NCBI GenBank assembly: GCA_045614225.1
Contig: JAZLCO010000085.1
Location: forward strand, 23,624-87,623
Source: UBA9715 sp045614225
GTDB taxonomy: Bacteria; Actinomycetota; Coriobacteriia; Coriobacteriales; Eggerthellaceae
Reading direction: 5' to 3'
DNA: 64,000 nt
Made by a program: the position numbers and the translations under genes. Below, piece by piece: positions 26,274-34,642 of the stretch (position 1 is the first letter of the stretch; every line of letters begins with the position of its first letter). The notes beneath the pieces were generated by a model. The model did no database searches. It was not told the DNA's origin and worked only from the letters and a program-made list of their open reading frames with translations.

Positions 26274-26301
26274 TTGAACACAGAATAAACGGGGTTATTA
26301 C
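26274..26301 (+). promoter_or_regulatory. Possible promoter of the Fe-S flavoprotein operon
   Basis: TTGAAC and TATTAC are separated by 16 bases in the hypA-flavoprotein intergenic region, upstream of the ATG at 26349. Matches to consensus are moderate. Confidence 0.4.
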
Positions 26302-26348
26302 TGCAATTTAACCGCCTCCGGAACTCAAAAAGAAGAGAGGGCGTACGC

Positions 26349-29315
26349 ATGACAGACCAGCATTGGGCAACACCCGAAACCGAACATGGCGAGGGCCATC
26401 GCGATCCCAAGCGCAATCAGGGAAACGTCATCGTGAAGGTTTTCGACCAACCTGAACGCGCGAAGTCGAAAGAAGAAAGCGAGCATCCTGAACTTTGGGA
26501 GCCCAACTACGTATGGCGTCCTTCCAAGGCGTATCGTCCCAACGAACCCATGGATCCATACGTTCCAGCTCAAATCGATCCCGCCACGCGTCCCGAGACG
26601 ATGAAGCTGGCGAAGATGATGATCGACCGCATCCCGAAGAAGCTCGGTATCCAGAAGGTCACGCCTGCCGATCCCGAATGCTGGGGCTTGCTTTCAGTCT
26701 TCACCGAGGAAACTGCCTACATCGCCAACCACATGGGCATTCGGCATCCCATGACCATGAAGCAAATTGCCGAGGCTTGTGAGTGGCCGCTCGAGAAGGT
26801 CGAGCCGCTCGTGAACCTCATGGCCCAGAAAGGCAACCTCGAGTACAACTGGGAGAACCTCGACGGCACGAACCCGAACCACGAAAAGCGCTTCTCGCTG
26901 CCCGTGCAACTGCCCGGCATGGGCGAGTTCTACGCCATGAACGAGGCGGCCCTCGAAGAGCATCCCGAGATGAGCACCTACTTCGAGCGCATCGCATATT
27001 TGGGACCCTCGATGATCGCCGACATCGTCCCTCCAGGTGGCGGCGGCGTCGGCATGCACGTCGTACCCGTCGAGAAAGCTATCGAGCAAATCGAGTCATC
27101 CGTCGACGTCGAGCACATTTCGCATTGGCTCAAGAAGTACGATCGCTTCTCGTCGGCCGTATGCTCGTGCCGCATGTCCGAGACCGTGCGCGGCGTGAAC
27201 ACGGGCGACGACCCCGAGGGTTGGTGCATCGGTGTGGGCGACATGGCCGACTACGAGGTGCAAACCGGCAAAGGCCGTTATGTCACCTACGAGGAAGCGC
27301 TTGAAATCATCCAGAAGGCCGAGGACCTCGGCTTCGTGCACCAGATTACCAACATCGACGGCTCCGAGAAGATCTTCGCCGTGTGCAACTGCCAGAAATC
27401 GGTTTGCTACGGCCTGCGCACGAGCCAGCTGTTCAACACTCCGAACTTCAGCCGCTCGGCCTACGTGGCGCACGTAGACCCTGATGCATGCGTTGCCTGC
27501 GGACAATGCGTAGAGAACTGCCCCGCCGGCGCCGTGAAACTCGGACAGAGGCTGTGCACGCTGAACGGGCCGATCGAGTATCCAAAGCACGAGCTGCCCG
27601 ACGACACACCGTGGGGCCCCGACAAATGGGATCCCGACTACCGCGACAACAATCGTATCGAGACGTACGACACGGGCACCGCTCCCTGCAAGGTTGCCTG
27701 CCCTGCGCATATTGGCGTCGAGGGTTATCTGCGCTTGGCCGCACAAGGCCGCTATACCGAGGCACTCGCCCTCATCAAGAAGGAGAACCCCTTCCCCGCC
27801 GTCTGTGGTCGCGTGTGCAACCACCGCTGCGAAGACGCCTGCACGCGTGCAACGATCGACGATGCAGTGGCCATCGAAGCCGTGAAGAAGTTCATTGCCG
27901 AGCGCGACCTGAGCGCCGAGACGCGTTTCATCCCGCCCGTGTTGCAGCCTTCGCTGCGCGGCCCCTACCAGGAGAAGGTCGCCATCATCGGCGGCGGACC
28001 CGCAGGCCTCACATGCGCATACTACCTTGCCACCTTGGGATACTCTCCCACAGTGTTCGAGAAGAACGAGCTGCCGGGCGGCATGATGACCTATGGTATC
28101 CCCTCGTACAAGCTGGAGAAAGACGTCGTGGCTGCCGAGATCGACGTGCTGCGCGAACTGGGCGTCGACATTCGCTGCGGCATCGAGGTGGGCGCTGATG
28201 TGACGCTCGACGAGCTGCGCGAGCAGGGTTACAAAGCGTTCTATCTGGCCATCGGAGCACAAGGCGGGCGCCTTGCCGGAGTGCCCGGCGAGGATGCCGA
28301 AGGCGTCACCACAGCTGTTGAGCTGTTGCGCACCGTGCTGGCCGACGAGGGCCATGAGCTGCCAGGACGCACGGTTGTCGTCGGTGGCGGTAACGTGGCC
28401 GTCGACGCAGCACGCGCTGCAGTCCGTGCAGGCTCGACCAACGTGACGATGCTCTGCCTGGAGCAGCGCGACGAGATGCCTGCGACACCCGAAGAGCGTC
28501 TCGAGGCGGAAGACGACGGCATCGTCATCGAATGCGGATGGGGGCCTGCTGAAGTTCTCACCGAAAACGGCCGCATATCGGGCGTCACATTCAAGCGCTG
28601 CACGCACGTGTTCGATGAGGACGGCCGCTTCTCCCCCACTTACGACGAGACGGACGTCAAAACCATCGCTTGCGACAACGTGGTGATGGCAATCGGCCAA
28701 TCCATTGAATGGGGCAACCTGCTTGAGGGCTCCGCTGTGGAGCTTGGCCCAGGCAGACGCGCGCTCGCAGATGCGCAAACCTACCAAACGGCGCAGCCCG
28801 ACATCTTCGTGGGCGGCGACGTCTACACGGGCCCGAAGTTCGTGATCGACGCCATCGCGGCCGGACACGAAGCCGCCATTTCCATCCATCGCTTCGTGCA
28901 GCCGGGCAACTCGCTGACCCTGGGACGCAACCAACGCCGCTACATCGAACTGAACAAGGAAGACGTGGCAATCAACCCCTTGAGCTACGACCATGGCCCC
29001 CGCCAGCACGAAGGCGTGAACGAAGAGATCGACCAGCGACGCTCGTACCGCGACTGGCATATGACCCTCACCGAAGAACAGGTCCGCGCCGAAACCGCCC
29101 GCTGCTTGAAGTGCGGCGCGAGCGTCGTCGACCCGAACAAATGCATCGGTTGCGGCGTATGCACGACCAAATGCGATTTCGATGCCATACATCTGAGCCG
29201 CGAGCATCCCGAATGCTCGACCATGTACAAGAACGAGGACAAGCTCAAGGCAATCATCCCCTACGCCGCCAAGCGCAGGGTGAAGATCTTGAAGAAGAAG
29301 CTGAAGAAGCGCTAA
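26349..29315 (+). CDS. GltD-like FAD/NAD(P) oxidoreductase with two ferredoxin-type Fe-S regions
   Basis: 988 residues. The N-terminal ~370 residues include an S-A-V-C-S-C-R segment and a later C-N-C. A ferredoxin motif C-V-A-C-G-Q-C-V-E-N-C-P lies near 380. Residues ~430-900 resemble the small subunit of glutamate synthase and related electron-transfer flavoproteins: C-x3-C clusters (VCGRVCNHRCEDAC), FAD site V-A-I-I-G-G-G-P-A-G near 543, NAD(P) site V-V-V-G-G-G-N-V-A near 680. A second ferredoxin motif C-I-G-C-G-V-C-T-T-K-C is near 935. The tail is lysine-rich. Predicted role: moving electrons from NAD(P)H to an unknown acceptor. Two oxidoreductase-related genes follow in the same direction. 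Confidence 0.82.
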   Translation: MTDQHWATPETEHGEGHRDPKRNQGNVIVKVFDQPERAKSKEESEHPELWEPNYVWRPSKAYRPNEPMDPYVPAQIDPATRPETMKLAKMMIDRIPKKLGIQKVTPADPECWGLLSVFTEETAYIANHMGIRHPMTMKQIAEACEWPLEKVEPLVNLMAQKGNLEYNWENLDGTNPNHEKRFSLPVQLPGMGEFYAMNEAALEEHPEMSTYFERIAYLGPSMIADIVPPGGGGVGMHVVPVEKAIEQIESSVDVEHISHWLKKYDRFSSAVCSCRMSETVRGVNTGDDPEGWCIGVGDMADYEVQTGKGRYVTYEEALEIIQKAEDLGFVHQITNIDGSEKIFAVCNCQKSVCYGLRTSQLFNTPNFSRSAYVAHVDPDACVACGQCVENCPAGAVKLGQRLCTLNGPIEYPKHELPDDTPWGPDKWDPDYRDNNRIETYDTGTAPCKVACPAHIGVEGYLRLAAQGRYTEALALIKKENPFPAVCGRVCNHRCEDACTRATIDDAVAIEAVKKFIAERDLSAETRFIPPVLQPSLRGPYQEKVAIIGGGPAGLTCAYYLATLGYSPTVFEKNELPGGMMTYGIPSYKLEKDVVAAEIDVLRELGVDIRCGIEVGADVTLDELREQGYKAFYLAIGAQGGRLAGVPGEDAEGVTTAVELLRTVLADEGHELPGRTVVVGGGNVAVDAARAAVRAGSTNVTMLCLEQRDEMPATPEERLEAEDDGIVIECGWGPAEVLTENGRISGVTFKRCTHVFDEDGRFSPTYDETDVKTIACDNVVMAIGQSIEWGNLLEGSAVELGPGRRALADAQTYQTAQPDIFVGGDVYTGPKFVIDAIAAGHEAAISIHRFVQPGNSLTLGRNQRRYIELNKEDVAINPLSYDHGPRQHEGVNEEIDQRRSYRDWHMTLTEEQVRAETARCLKCGASVVDPNKCIGCGVCTTKCDFDAIHLSREHPECSTMYKNEDKLKAIIPYAAKRRVKILKKKLKKR

Positions 29316-29397
29316 TGATGTTGAACAAGGCATCGGACGATCCACTCGATGCCATTCAAAAAGGATCGCACAGGACTACAAGAAGAAAGGATGTGCT

Positions 29398-30453
29398 ATG
29401 TCAAAGAAGTCGGGCAAGAAGGGAGCTTTGGCGGTTGCCAAGGCCGTGGTTCCGGTAGTTGGCGTTGCCGGCGCCGCCGTCGGCGCCGTGGTTGGCGGCT
29501 GCCAGGCCGTGTACGAATGGGGCAAGGAATGCTATGCCACTCCTGCCGAGCAAGCGCTCACGTACCCGGGCGACGAGCTCATGGAGCGCTTCGACCCCGC
29601 CCTCGTCGAGACGGTGACGTCAGCCATCACCATCAACGCGCCGGTCGAGGAAGTGTATCCCTGGATCTACCAGTGGGGCGGCACGAAATCCGGTTCGCTC
29701 AGCTCCGAGGTGCTCGAGCGCGTGTTCGGCCGCATGTCCATTTTCAACCGCTACGAGATCTGCGAAGAGTGGCAGATGCCCGATGCATTCATGCCTGGTG
29801 ACTTCATGGAGTGGGACCGCAGCGGTATGGGTTGCGAGGCTGCCGACGTCGTAGCTGACAAGTACATCCTGAGCTTCTCCGACATCAAGCACCCGCCACG
29901 GGCGCGTGGCGCATACGCCATCGCCGGCGGCACAGTCGACGACATGAACTTCATCTGGGGTTGGTACTTCGTGCCGCTGCGCGGCAACCGCACGCGCTTC
30001 ATCTGCCATTGGAAGTACTATGGCACGACCAACGCCCCCACCCGCTTCGCTCTGAAGCGCGCCATCCTCCAATGCGGCACAGCCATGCAGCGTTGGCAGA
30101 TGGAATACACGAAGAAATGCGCTGAGGGCACAATGCCCGTCCACAGGCACGTGAAGCTGTATCGCAAGATCTTCGGACCGTACCACCATGTGCCCGACGA
30201 GATCCAGGACAAGACGGATTGCACGCATGTCCGCGACGGCCGTGAGGCACCTGCGATCGAAGAAGTGCGTCCCGCCAAGATGGCCGATCCGGCTTGGCCG
30301 CCCGTCGACGGTCCGTGGGATGTCGATTTCGACTATTACAAGGAGCGCATTCCGCGCGCCATCGAGGAGATCAAGCAGATGGCTGCCAAGCAGCAAGCGG
30401 CCGCCGATGCCAAGATCGCCGCGCTCGAGGAAGAACTCGCAGCGCTTCAGTAA
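29398..30453 (+). CDS. SRPBCC-fold protein with N-terminal hydrophobic segment
   Basis: 351 residues. Residues 10-38 form a Gly/Ala/Val-rich hydrophobic segment after a Lys-rich start, which may be a membrane anchor or uncleaved signal. A START/SRPBCC-like domain (T-I-N-A-P-V-E-E-V-Y-P-W-I) begins near residue 78 and covers about 150 residues. The C-terminus (320-351) is a short coiled coil. SRPBCC proteins bind hydrophobic ligands. Placed between two flavoproteins, it may hold or hand over a lipophilic substrate, which is inference. Confidence 0.72.
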   Translation: MSKKSGKKGALAVAKAVVPVVGVAGAAVGAVVGGCQAVYEWGKECYATPAEQALTYPGDELMERFDPALVETVTSAITINAPVEEVYPWIYQWGGTKSGSLSSEVLERVFGRMSIFNRYEICEEWQMPDAFMPGDFMEWDRSGMGCEAADVVADKYILSFSDIKHPPRARGAYAIAGGTVDDMNFIWGWYFVPLRGNRTRFICHWKYYGTTNAPTRFALKRAILQCGTAMQRWQMEYTKKCAEGTMPVHRHVKLYRKIFGPYHHVPDEIQDKTDCTHVRDGREAPAIEEVRPAKMADPAWPPVDGPWDVDFDYYKERIPRAIEEIKQMAAKQQAAADAKIAALEEELAALQ

Positions 30454-30515
30454 CACGTGATTAAGTGGCACACCGTTCCCAGGGAGCTGTGTGCCACCAA
30501 CAGAAAGGAACACTA

Positions 30516-31877
30516 ATGGATAAGAACGTACGCATCGCAATCATCGGCGGTGGCCCGGCCGGCCTTTCCGCAGGCATGTACCTGGAGCAAGCAGGTTACG
30601 AGAACTACACCATCTTCGAGCGCAACGGCTGGGTCGGTGGCAAGTGCCATTCGCCCGAATACAAAGGCCGCCGTTACGAGCTCGGCGCCATCATGGGCGT
30701 TCCCTCATACTACGCCATCAAGGACGTCGAGGACTTCTGCGGCATCACGCATGACGGCCCGCGCCTGAACCGCAACTACAAGGACCTCAAGGGCAATGTC
30801 GTCGACCCGTTCGACCCGAAGAAGCACCCGCTGTCCGCACCGCGCCTGCTCAGGATGAAGAGCCAGATCAAGAAATTCGGCGAGCTGCTGCAGACGAAGT
30901 ACAAGGGCTATGACGTAAACGGCCACCGCGGCGTTGCACAGGGTCGTTACGACGGCTACGCTGTCACACCCGGCCGCGAGTACATCTCGGGCGAAAACGA
31001 GAACCTGAAGGACCTGGCGCTTCCGTTCAAGGAGTTCTGCGAGCTGAACGGCGTCGAGCTCGTGCAAGACGTTTGGATTGGCCCGTTCACCTCATTCGGC
31101 TATGGCTACTTCGATGAGATCCCGGCCGCCTATGTGCTCAAGTACCTCGACTTCCAGACCACGATGAACTTCGTCAAGGTGAACCTGTGGACGTGGAAAG
31201 ACGGCACGCAGTCAATCTGGGAGCACCTCAACGACAAGATCAAGCATCCGGCGCTCCTGAACTCCGACATCACCAAGATCGAGCGCAAGGACGGCAAGGT
31301 GTTCATCACCGTCAACGGCGCAGTCGAGGAATTCGACAAGCTGGTCGTCACCGCTCCGCTGCAGTACTTCGGCGACTACGCCGACATCCGCGAGGACGAG
31401 CAGAAGTACTTCAGCAAGATCGACTACGAGCGCTATGACGTCCAGGGCTTCCTCACCGAGCCTGATAAGGCGCCCGACATCTCCTACTACATCATGGAGA
31501 ACATGGTGCCCGAGCGCCTCGGCCACCTGATGGTTTACTATCACCGCTGGCCGATCGACGACCCGGATCAGATGTATGTCACATACGCGCTGCGCAAGCA
31601 TCGTGACCTGAAGGAAGTCGACTACGAGGAATGCAAGAAGACCGTTCTCGCCGACCTCGAGACCATGGGCAACCCTGCCAAGGAAGTCATCGAGGAGCGT
31701 TCGTGGTACTACTTCCCGCACGTCTTCACCGAGGATTACGCCGCAGGTTGGTACGACGACGTCGAGGCGATGCAGGGCAAGTACGACACGTACTACGCGG
31801 GCGAGATCATGAGCTTCGGCGACATGGACGAAACCGTCGAGTACAGCCGCGAGCTCGTGCTGCGCTTCTTCCAGTAA
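30516..31877 (+). CDS. FAD-dependent amine oxidase/desaturase-like oxidoreductase
   Basis: 453 residues. The ATG at 30516 is chosen because AAAGGAA precedes it and the FAD site starts right after it: I-A-I-I-G-G-G-P-A-G-L-S-A-G, then G-W-V-G-G-K, as in the protoporphyrinogen oxidase/phytoene desaturase/amine oxidase group. No signal peptide or Fe-S motif is present. It lies 62 bases after the SRPBCC gene and shares its GC-rich codon use, so the three genes from 26349 probably form one pathway unit. Substrate unknown. Confidence 0.78.
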   Translation: MDKNVRIAIIGGGPAGLSAGMYLEQAGYENYTIFERNGWVGGKCHSPEYKGRRYELGAIMGVPSYYAIKDVEDFCGITHDGPRLNRNYKDLKGNVVDPFDPKKHPLSAPRLLRMKSQIKKFGELLQTKYKGYDVNGHRGVAQGRYDGYAVTPGREYISGENENLKDLALPFKEFCELNGVELVQDVWIGPFTSFGYGYFDEIPAAYVLKYLDFQTTMNFVKVNLWTWKDGTQSIWEHLNDKIKHPALLNSDITKIERKDGKVFITVNGAVEEFDKLVVTAPLQYFGDYADIREDEQKYFSKIDYERYDVQGFLTEPDKAPDISYYIMENMVPERLGHLMVYYHRWPIDDPDQMYVTYALRKHRDLKEVDYEECKKTVLADLETMGNPAKEVIEERSWYYFPHVFTEDYAAGWYDDVEAMQGKYDTYYAGEIMSFGDMDETVEYSRELVLRFFQ

Positions 31878-31897
31878 GCGACAATTTTGAATTACCC

Positions 31898-31943
31898 GGC
31901 ACCCAGCCTTCGCGCGTTTTTTTCAGGACGGGGGCTGGGTGCC
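31898..31943 (+). terminator. Inverted repeat after the redox operon
   Basis: GGCACCCAGCC (31898-31908) pairs perfectly with GGCTGGGTGCC (31933-31943). A run of seven T sits in the loop rather than after the stem, so termination is likely but not canonical. The second arm also belongs to a larger inverted repeat at 31917-32027. Confidence 0.5.
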
Positions 31944-32027
31944 CGCCTACGGCAACTCGGCTAACCTAAGTGCTTCTAATACAGTGCCTCGCAAGCGGCG
32001 GGCACCCCGCCTCCCGGCCTGAAAAAA
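31917..32027. repeat. Imperfect 31-bp inverted repeat with 49-bp centre
   Basis: Left arm 31917-31947 and right arm 31997-32027 are reverse complements apart from about two or three mismatches and a one-base indel. Both begin at the outside with a T/A run and C-A-G-G, and end at the inside with GGGTGCCCGCC. There is no open frame inside. It could be a MITE- or REP-pair-like element, or a large RNA hairpin. Confidence 0.55.
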
Positions 32028-32052
32028 GCTACCTGGCTTGAATTGGTGACAC

Positions 32053-33432
32053 ATGATTCGATACAAGGACTTCGAAGACCTCATCAATCGCATGACTGCC
32101 TCTGCACCTGACAAGGCGGCGTTGCTGTACTCTCCTAAAGGCGAGGAAGTGCAGGCTGTGACGTGGGCTGAGCTGGCGGAGCGTGTGCATGTGCGGGCCG
32201 ATGAGCTTGCTCATCGCAACCGGGCATGCGAGGCGATTCTGGCTGATGGGTCATGCGGATGCGTTGTCGAAGTGTTCGCAGCCGTGCAAGCCGGCCTCCA
32301 GGTTGCCCTCGTCGATCCGCTCATGCCGAACGGGGTCATGGAGCCATTGCTACGCTCGGTCGACGCCGATTGCGCATGGTCATCCAATCCTGCCCGCCAA
32401 GAGGAAATCGAGAAGACACTCGCACCCAAATCAAAACCTGCTTACGGCGCGCATGGCGTGCTGTTCTTCACGAGCGGCACAACGTCGTTTTCGAAGGCAG
32501 TCGTGCTCACCGACGAGAGCTTGATGTCGAGCGCATACAACGGCTCATCGTTGCTTCCACTCTCACCAGGCGACACGCTGCTGTGCCTTCTACCACTCTC
32601 GCACGTGTTCGGGTTCGTGTGCGGACTGCTCTGGGGGCTCTCCTGCGGCGCTACGGTCGCGCTTGGACGAGGACCACGCTACTACGCATCCGATTTCGCC
32701 ACGTTCAAACCGACGACAGTCTCGACTGTGCCGAAACTGCTCGAGTTCTTGGTGGCACGTGGCGCGCTCAACGACGAGCTTTCGCTCGTGCTCGTGGGAG
32801 CAGCCGACTGCGCTGATAGCTTACTCGATGCGGTTCGCAGCCGTGGCATCCGCGTCAGCTTGGGCTACGGCCTCACCGAAACGAGCTCAGGCGTTGCGTT
32901 GAGCATCGGCGACGATTTCCACGCGATGACCGTCTGCCCCGAAGTCAAGGTGGCGATTGCGGATGATGGCGAGATCCTCGTGAACGCACCGACCTGCATC
33001 ATGCAGGGCTATTATCGCGACGAGGAGAAGACGGCCGAGGCGATACGCGAGGGCATCCTTCACACGGGAGATTTGGGATTCTTCGACGAAAACGGCTTGC
33101 TGCACGTGAAGGGACGCAAGAAAGACGTGCTCATGCTCCCAAACGGAACGAAAGTGTTCTTGCCGGAATACGAAGCTGCCGTAATCGACGCGCTGAAAGA
33201 GCACGATGTTGCCGTGATGCTGCGCGGAAGCACTCTGACGCTTGTATGCGGCAAACTGGCCTCAAAGCAGGCCGGTGAGATAATGAAAGCAATCGAACCC
33301 GCCATGGCAACCTATCCGCCAGGGTCGCGTATCGGCCACATCGTCCACATCGGACATGCGCTGCCGCGCACGGCTGCCGGCGATATCGAACGATGGAAAC
33401 TACAGAAGGAACTTGACGATGGCAACTGCTGA
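32053..33432 (+). CDS. AMP-forming acyl-adenylating enzyme with altered C-terminal lysine
   Basis: 459 residues of the ANL superfamily (acyl-CoA synthetases, NRPS adenylation domains). It has the P-loop FFTSGTTSFSKAVV near 137, YGLTETSSG near 275, and H-T-G-D-L-G-F near 337. The conserved terminal P-R-T-x-x-G-K motif reads LPRTAAGDIERW here, so the catalytic lysine for adenylation is aspartate. It is shorter than typical members. Its end overlaps the carrier-protein gene by 14 bases, so the two act together; loading the carrier is the obvious guess, but the lysine loss may weaken adenylate formation. Confidence 0.8.
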   Translation: MIRYKDFEDLINRMTASAPDKAALLYSPKGEEVQAVTWAELAERVHVRADELAHRNRACEAILADGSCGCVVEVFAAVQAGLQVALVDPLMPNGVMEPLLRSVDADCAWSSNPARQEEIEKTLAPKSKPAYGAHGVLFFTSGTTSFSKAVVLTDESLMSSAYNGSSLLPLSPGDTLLCLLPLSHVFGFVCGLLWGLSCGATVALGRGPRYYASDFATFKPTTVSTVPKLLEFLVARGALNDELSLVLVGAADCADSLLDAVRSRGIRVSLGYGLTETSSGVALSIGDDFHAMTVCPEVKVAIADDGEILVNAPTCIMQGYYRDEEKTAEAIREGILHTGDLGFFDENGLLHVKGRKKDVLMLPNGTKVFLPEYEAAVIDALKEHDVAVMLRGSTLTLVCGKLASKQAGEIMKAIEPAMATYPPGSRIGHIVHIGHALPRTAAGDIERWKLQKELDDGNC

Positions 33433-33670
33433 AGAAATCAAAACGCGTGCGCGCGAGATCATAGCACAGGACCTCCCCGAAGACTACAATCCGGACATCA
33501 AAGACGACGAACTGCTCATCGCCGAAGGAGGAGTCGACTCGCTCGGCTTCGTCCATGTGCTCACCAAGCTCGAAGGTGAATTCGGCGCCCACGTCCCCGA
33601 CGAGGAATGGTGGGATGCCAAGTCGCTCGATGCCCTCGCTGAGGTCATCTTGCGCAACATTCAGGAGTAA
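33419..33670 (+). CDS. Acyl/peptidyl carrier protein
   Basis: 83 acidic residues. G-V-D-S-L-G near residue 40 contains the serine that carries phosphopantetheine. Start ATG 33419 lies inside the end of the adenylating-enzyme gene, a coupled pair. It is distinct from a housekeeping AcpP, judged by its W-W segment and by the context. No synthase, transferase or thioesterase follows, so the thioester product is unknown. Confidence 0.82.
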   Translation: MATAEEIKTRAREIIAQDLPEDYNPDIKDDELLIAEGGVDSLGFVHVLTKLEGEFGAHVPDEEWWDAKSLDALAEVILRNIQE

Positions 33671-33685
33671 AGCGGGAAACACGCA

Positions 33686-33799
33686 ATGAAGCGCCGTGCT
33701 TTTTTGCCCGCAATGGGCGTATCGAACATTGAGCTGTTCTACGACCTCATCTTCGTGTACTGCATCAGCGTGCTCACGTCCACGATGCACCATATGTGA
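33686..33799 (+). pseudogene. 5' remnant of an ltrA-like membrane protein gene
   Basis: Thirty-seven codons from ATG 33686 to TGA 33799. The product contains V-S-N-I-E-L-F-Y-D-L-I-F-V, the characteristic start of low-temperature requirement A (LtrA) proteins, which normally have about 370 residues. The similarity stops abruptly near 33795, where a minus-strand remnant begins. Confidence 0.6.
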
Positions 33800-33960
33800 T
33801 GCCCACCATGATCTCGGGCGTGATGCCGTCGTCGTAGTCATACTTGCGGATGATGTCGATGATTTCCTTGAGACGACCGCTCGTGTCCGGACCAGCCTTC
33901 TTCGCATCCCTGCGTTGCTTGATCAAGGCACCGATGAAACCCGAGATGTGAATTGACCTC
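33800..33960 (-). pseudogene. N-terminal remnant of a UbiB/ABC1-kinase-like gene
   Basis: The minus strand reads ...S-G-R-L-K-E-I-I-D-I-I-R-K-Y-D and then D-G-I-T-P-E, which looks like the first ~30 residues of actinobacterial AarF/UbiB (ABC1 atypical kinase) proteins. The kinase core is missing. Upstream stops leave no ordinary start codon with a ribosome binding site. It meets the ltrA remnant head to head. The rest of 33671-34005 holds nothing else I can see. Confidence 0.45.
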
Positions 33961-34005
33961 CGATGTTAAAGCTGACGAATACGTATTGTTTGGCGTCAGC
34001 GGCCT

Positions 34006-34488
34006 TTACTTCATCGCGGCCTCGTATTCCGCATCGTCGATATCCTCGAGCGCTTCCGGACGAACGACCAACACGTCACAATTCATGTTTCGAATCAGGA
34101 ACGTTGAGGTGCTACCGACAAATGCGTACTTGATGTTCGACAGACCGCGAACGCCGCAGATGACAAGATCGGGATCGAATTCCGCAGCCAAATCCCCAAG
34201 GGCTTCCTCGATGCGCCCAGCAGCAACTTTCACCTCGACTGAAGAGATGCACTCGTCATGCATCGCGCGCGTGAGCTGGCGCTCGAGCGCCGACTCGATG
34301 GACTCTTTGCTCTTGGCAACGATCTCAGGAATGTCGACGCGGGCCATTTCCAAATCCGCTGATTCGATTGCATGGGCGAAGAGCACCCCGGCGCGGTTGT
34401 CGTGTGCAATTGAAAGGGCACGGCGGGCAACGGCTAGCTGGGTATCGCTTCCGTCGAGCGCTGCGAAGATTCTGTTGTATCGTGCCAT
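34006..34488 (-). CDS. Universal stress protein, UspA family
   Basis: 160 residues of the Usp fold: the N-terminal strand I-F-A-A-L-D-G-S-D, and a C-terminal ATP-binding signature G-V-R-G followed nine residues later by G-S-T near 115-130. The G-x2-G-x9-G-S/T spacing indicates the ATP-binding subclass. GAGGAA precedes the ATG. It stands alone and diverges from the PASTA lipoprotein gene. Confidence 0.9.
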   Translation of the reverse strand: MARYNRIFAALDGSDTQLAVARRALSIAHDNRAGVLFAHAIESADLEMARVDIPEIVAKSKESIESALERQLTRAMHDECISSVEVKVAAGRIEEALGDLAAEFDPDLVICGVRGLSNIKYAFVGSTSTFLIRNMNCDVLVVRPEALEDIDDAEYEAAMK

Positions 34489-34591
34489 ATCGCGATTCCT
34501 CTCTTGTCGGATTTGCGTCCATGAGCATTTTAACCGTATTCATTGATGAAACAGCGAGATGAATCGATGCAACGCTTTGCATGCTGCACCG

Positions 34592-34597
34592 TATAAT
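34592..34597 (+). promoter_or_regulatory. -10 box of the PASTA lipoprotein gene
   Basis: A perfect TATAAT 45 bases before the ATG, in the divergent region with the Usp gene. No good -35 is visible at 16-18 bases. GGAGAGGAGAG serves as ribosome binding site. Confidence 0.5.
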
Positions 34598-34642
34598 TAA
34601 ATAGCGAGTAAAAAATCGGAAAACGCGGGGAGAGGAGAGATC

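Noticed and set aside
27096..29345. 749-codon open frame on the minus strand opposite the Fe-S flavoprotein
   Set aside because: It is antisense to a gene with clear FAD, NAD(P) and Fe-S motifs; its composition (Ala, Val, His, Asp-rich) is that of a GC-rich shadow frame and no motif is seen.
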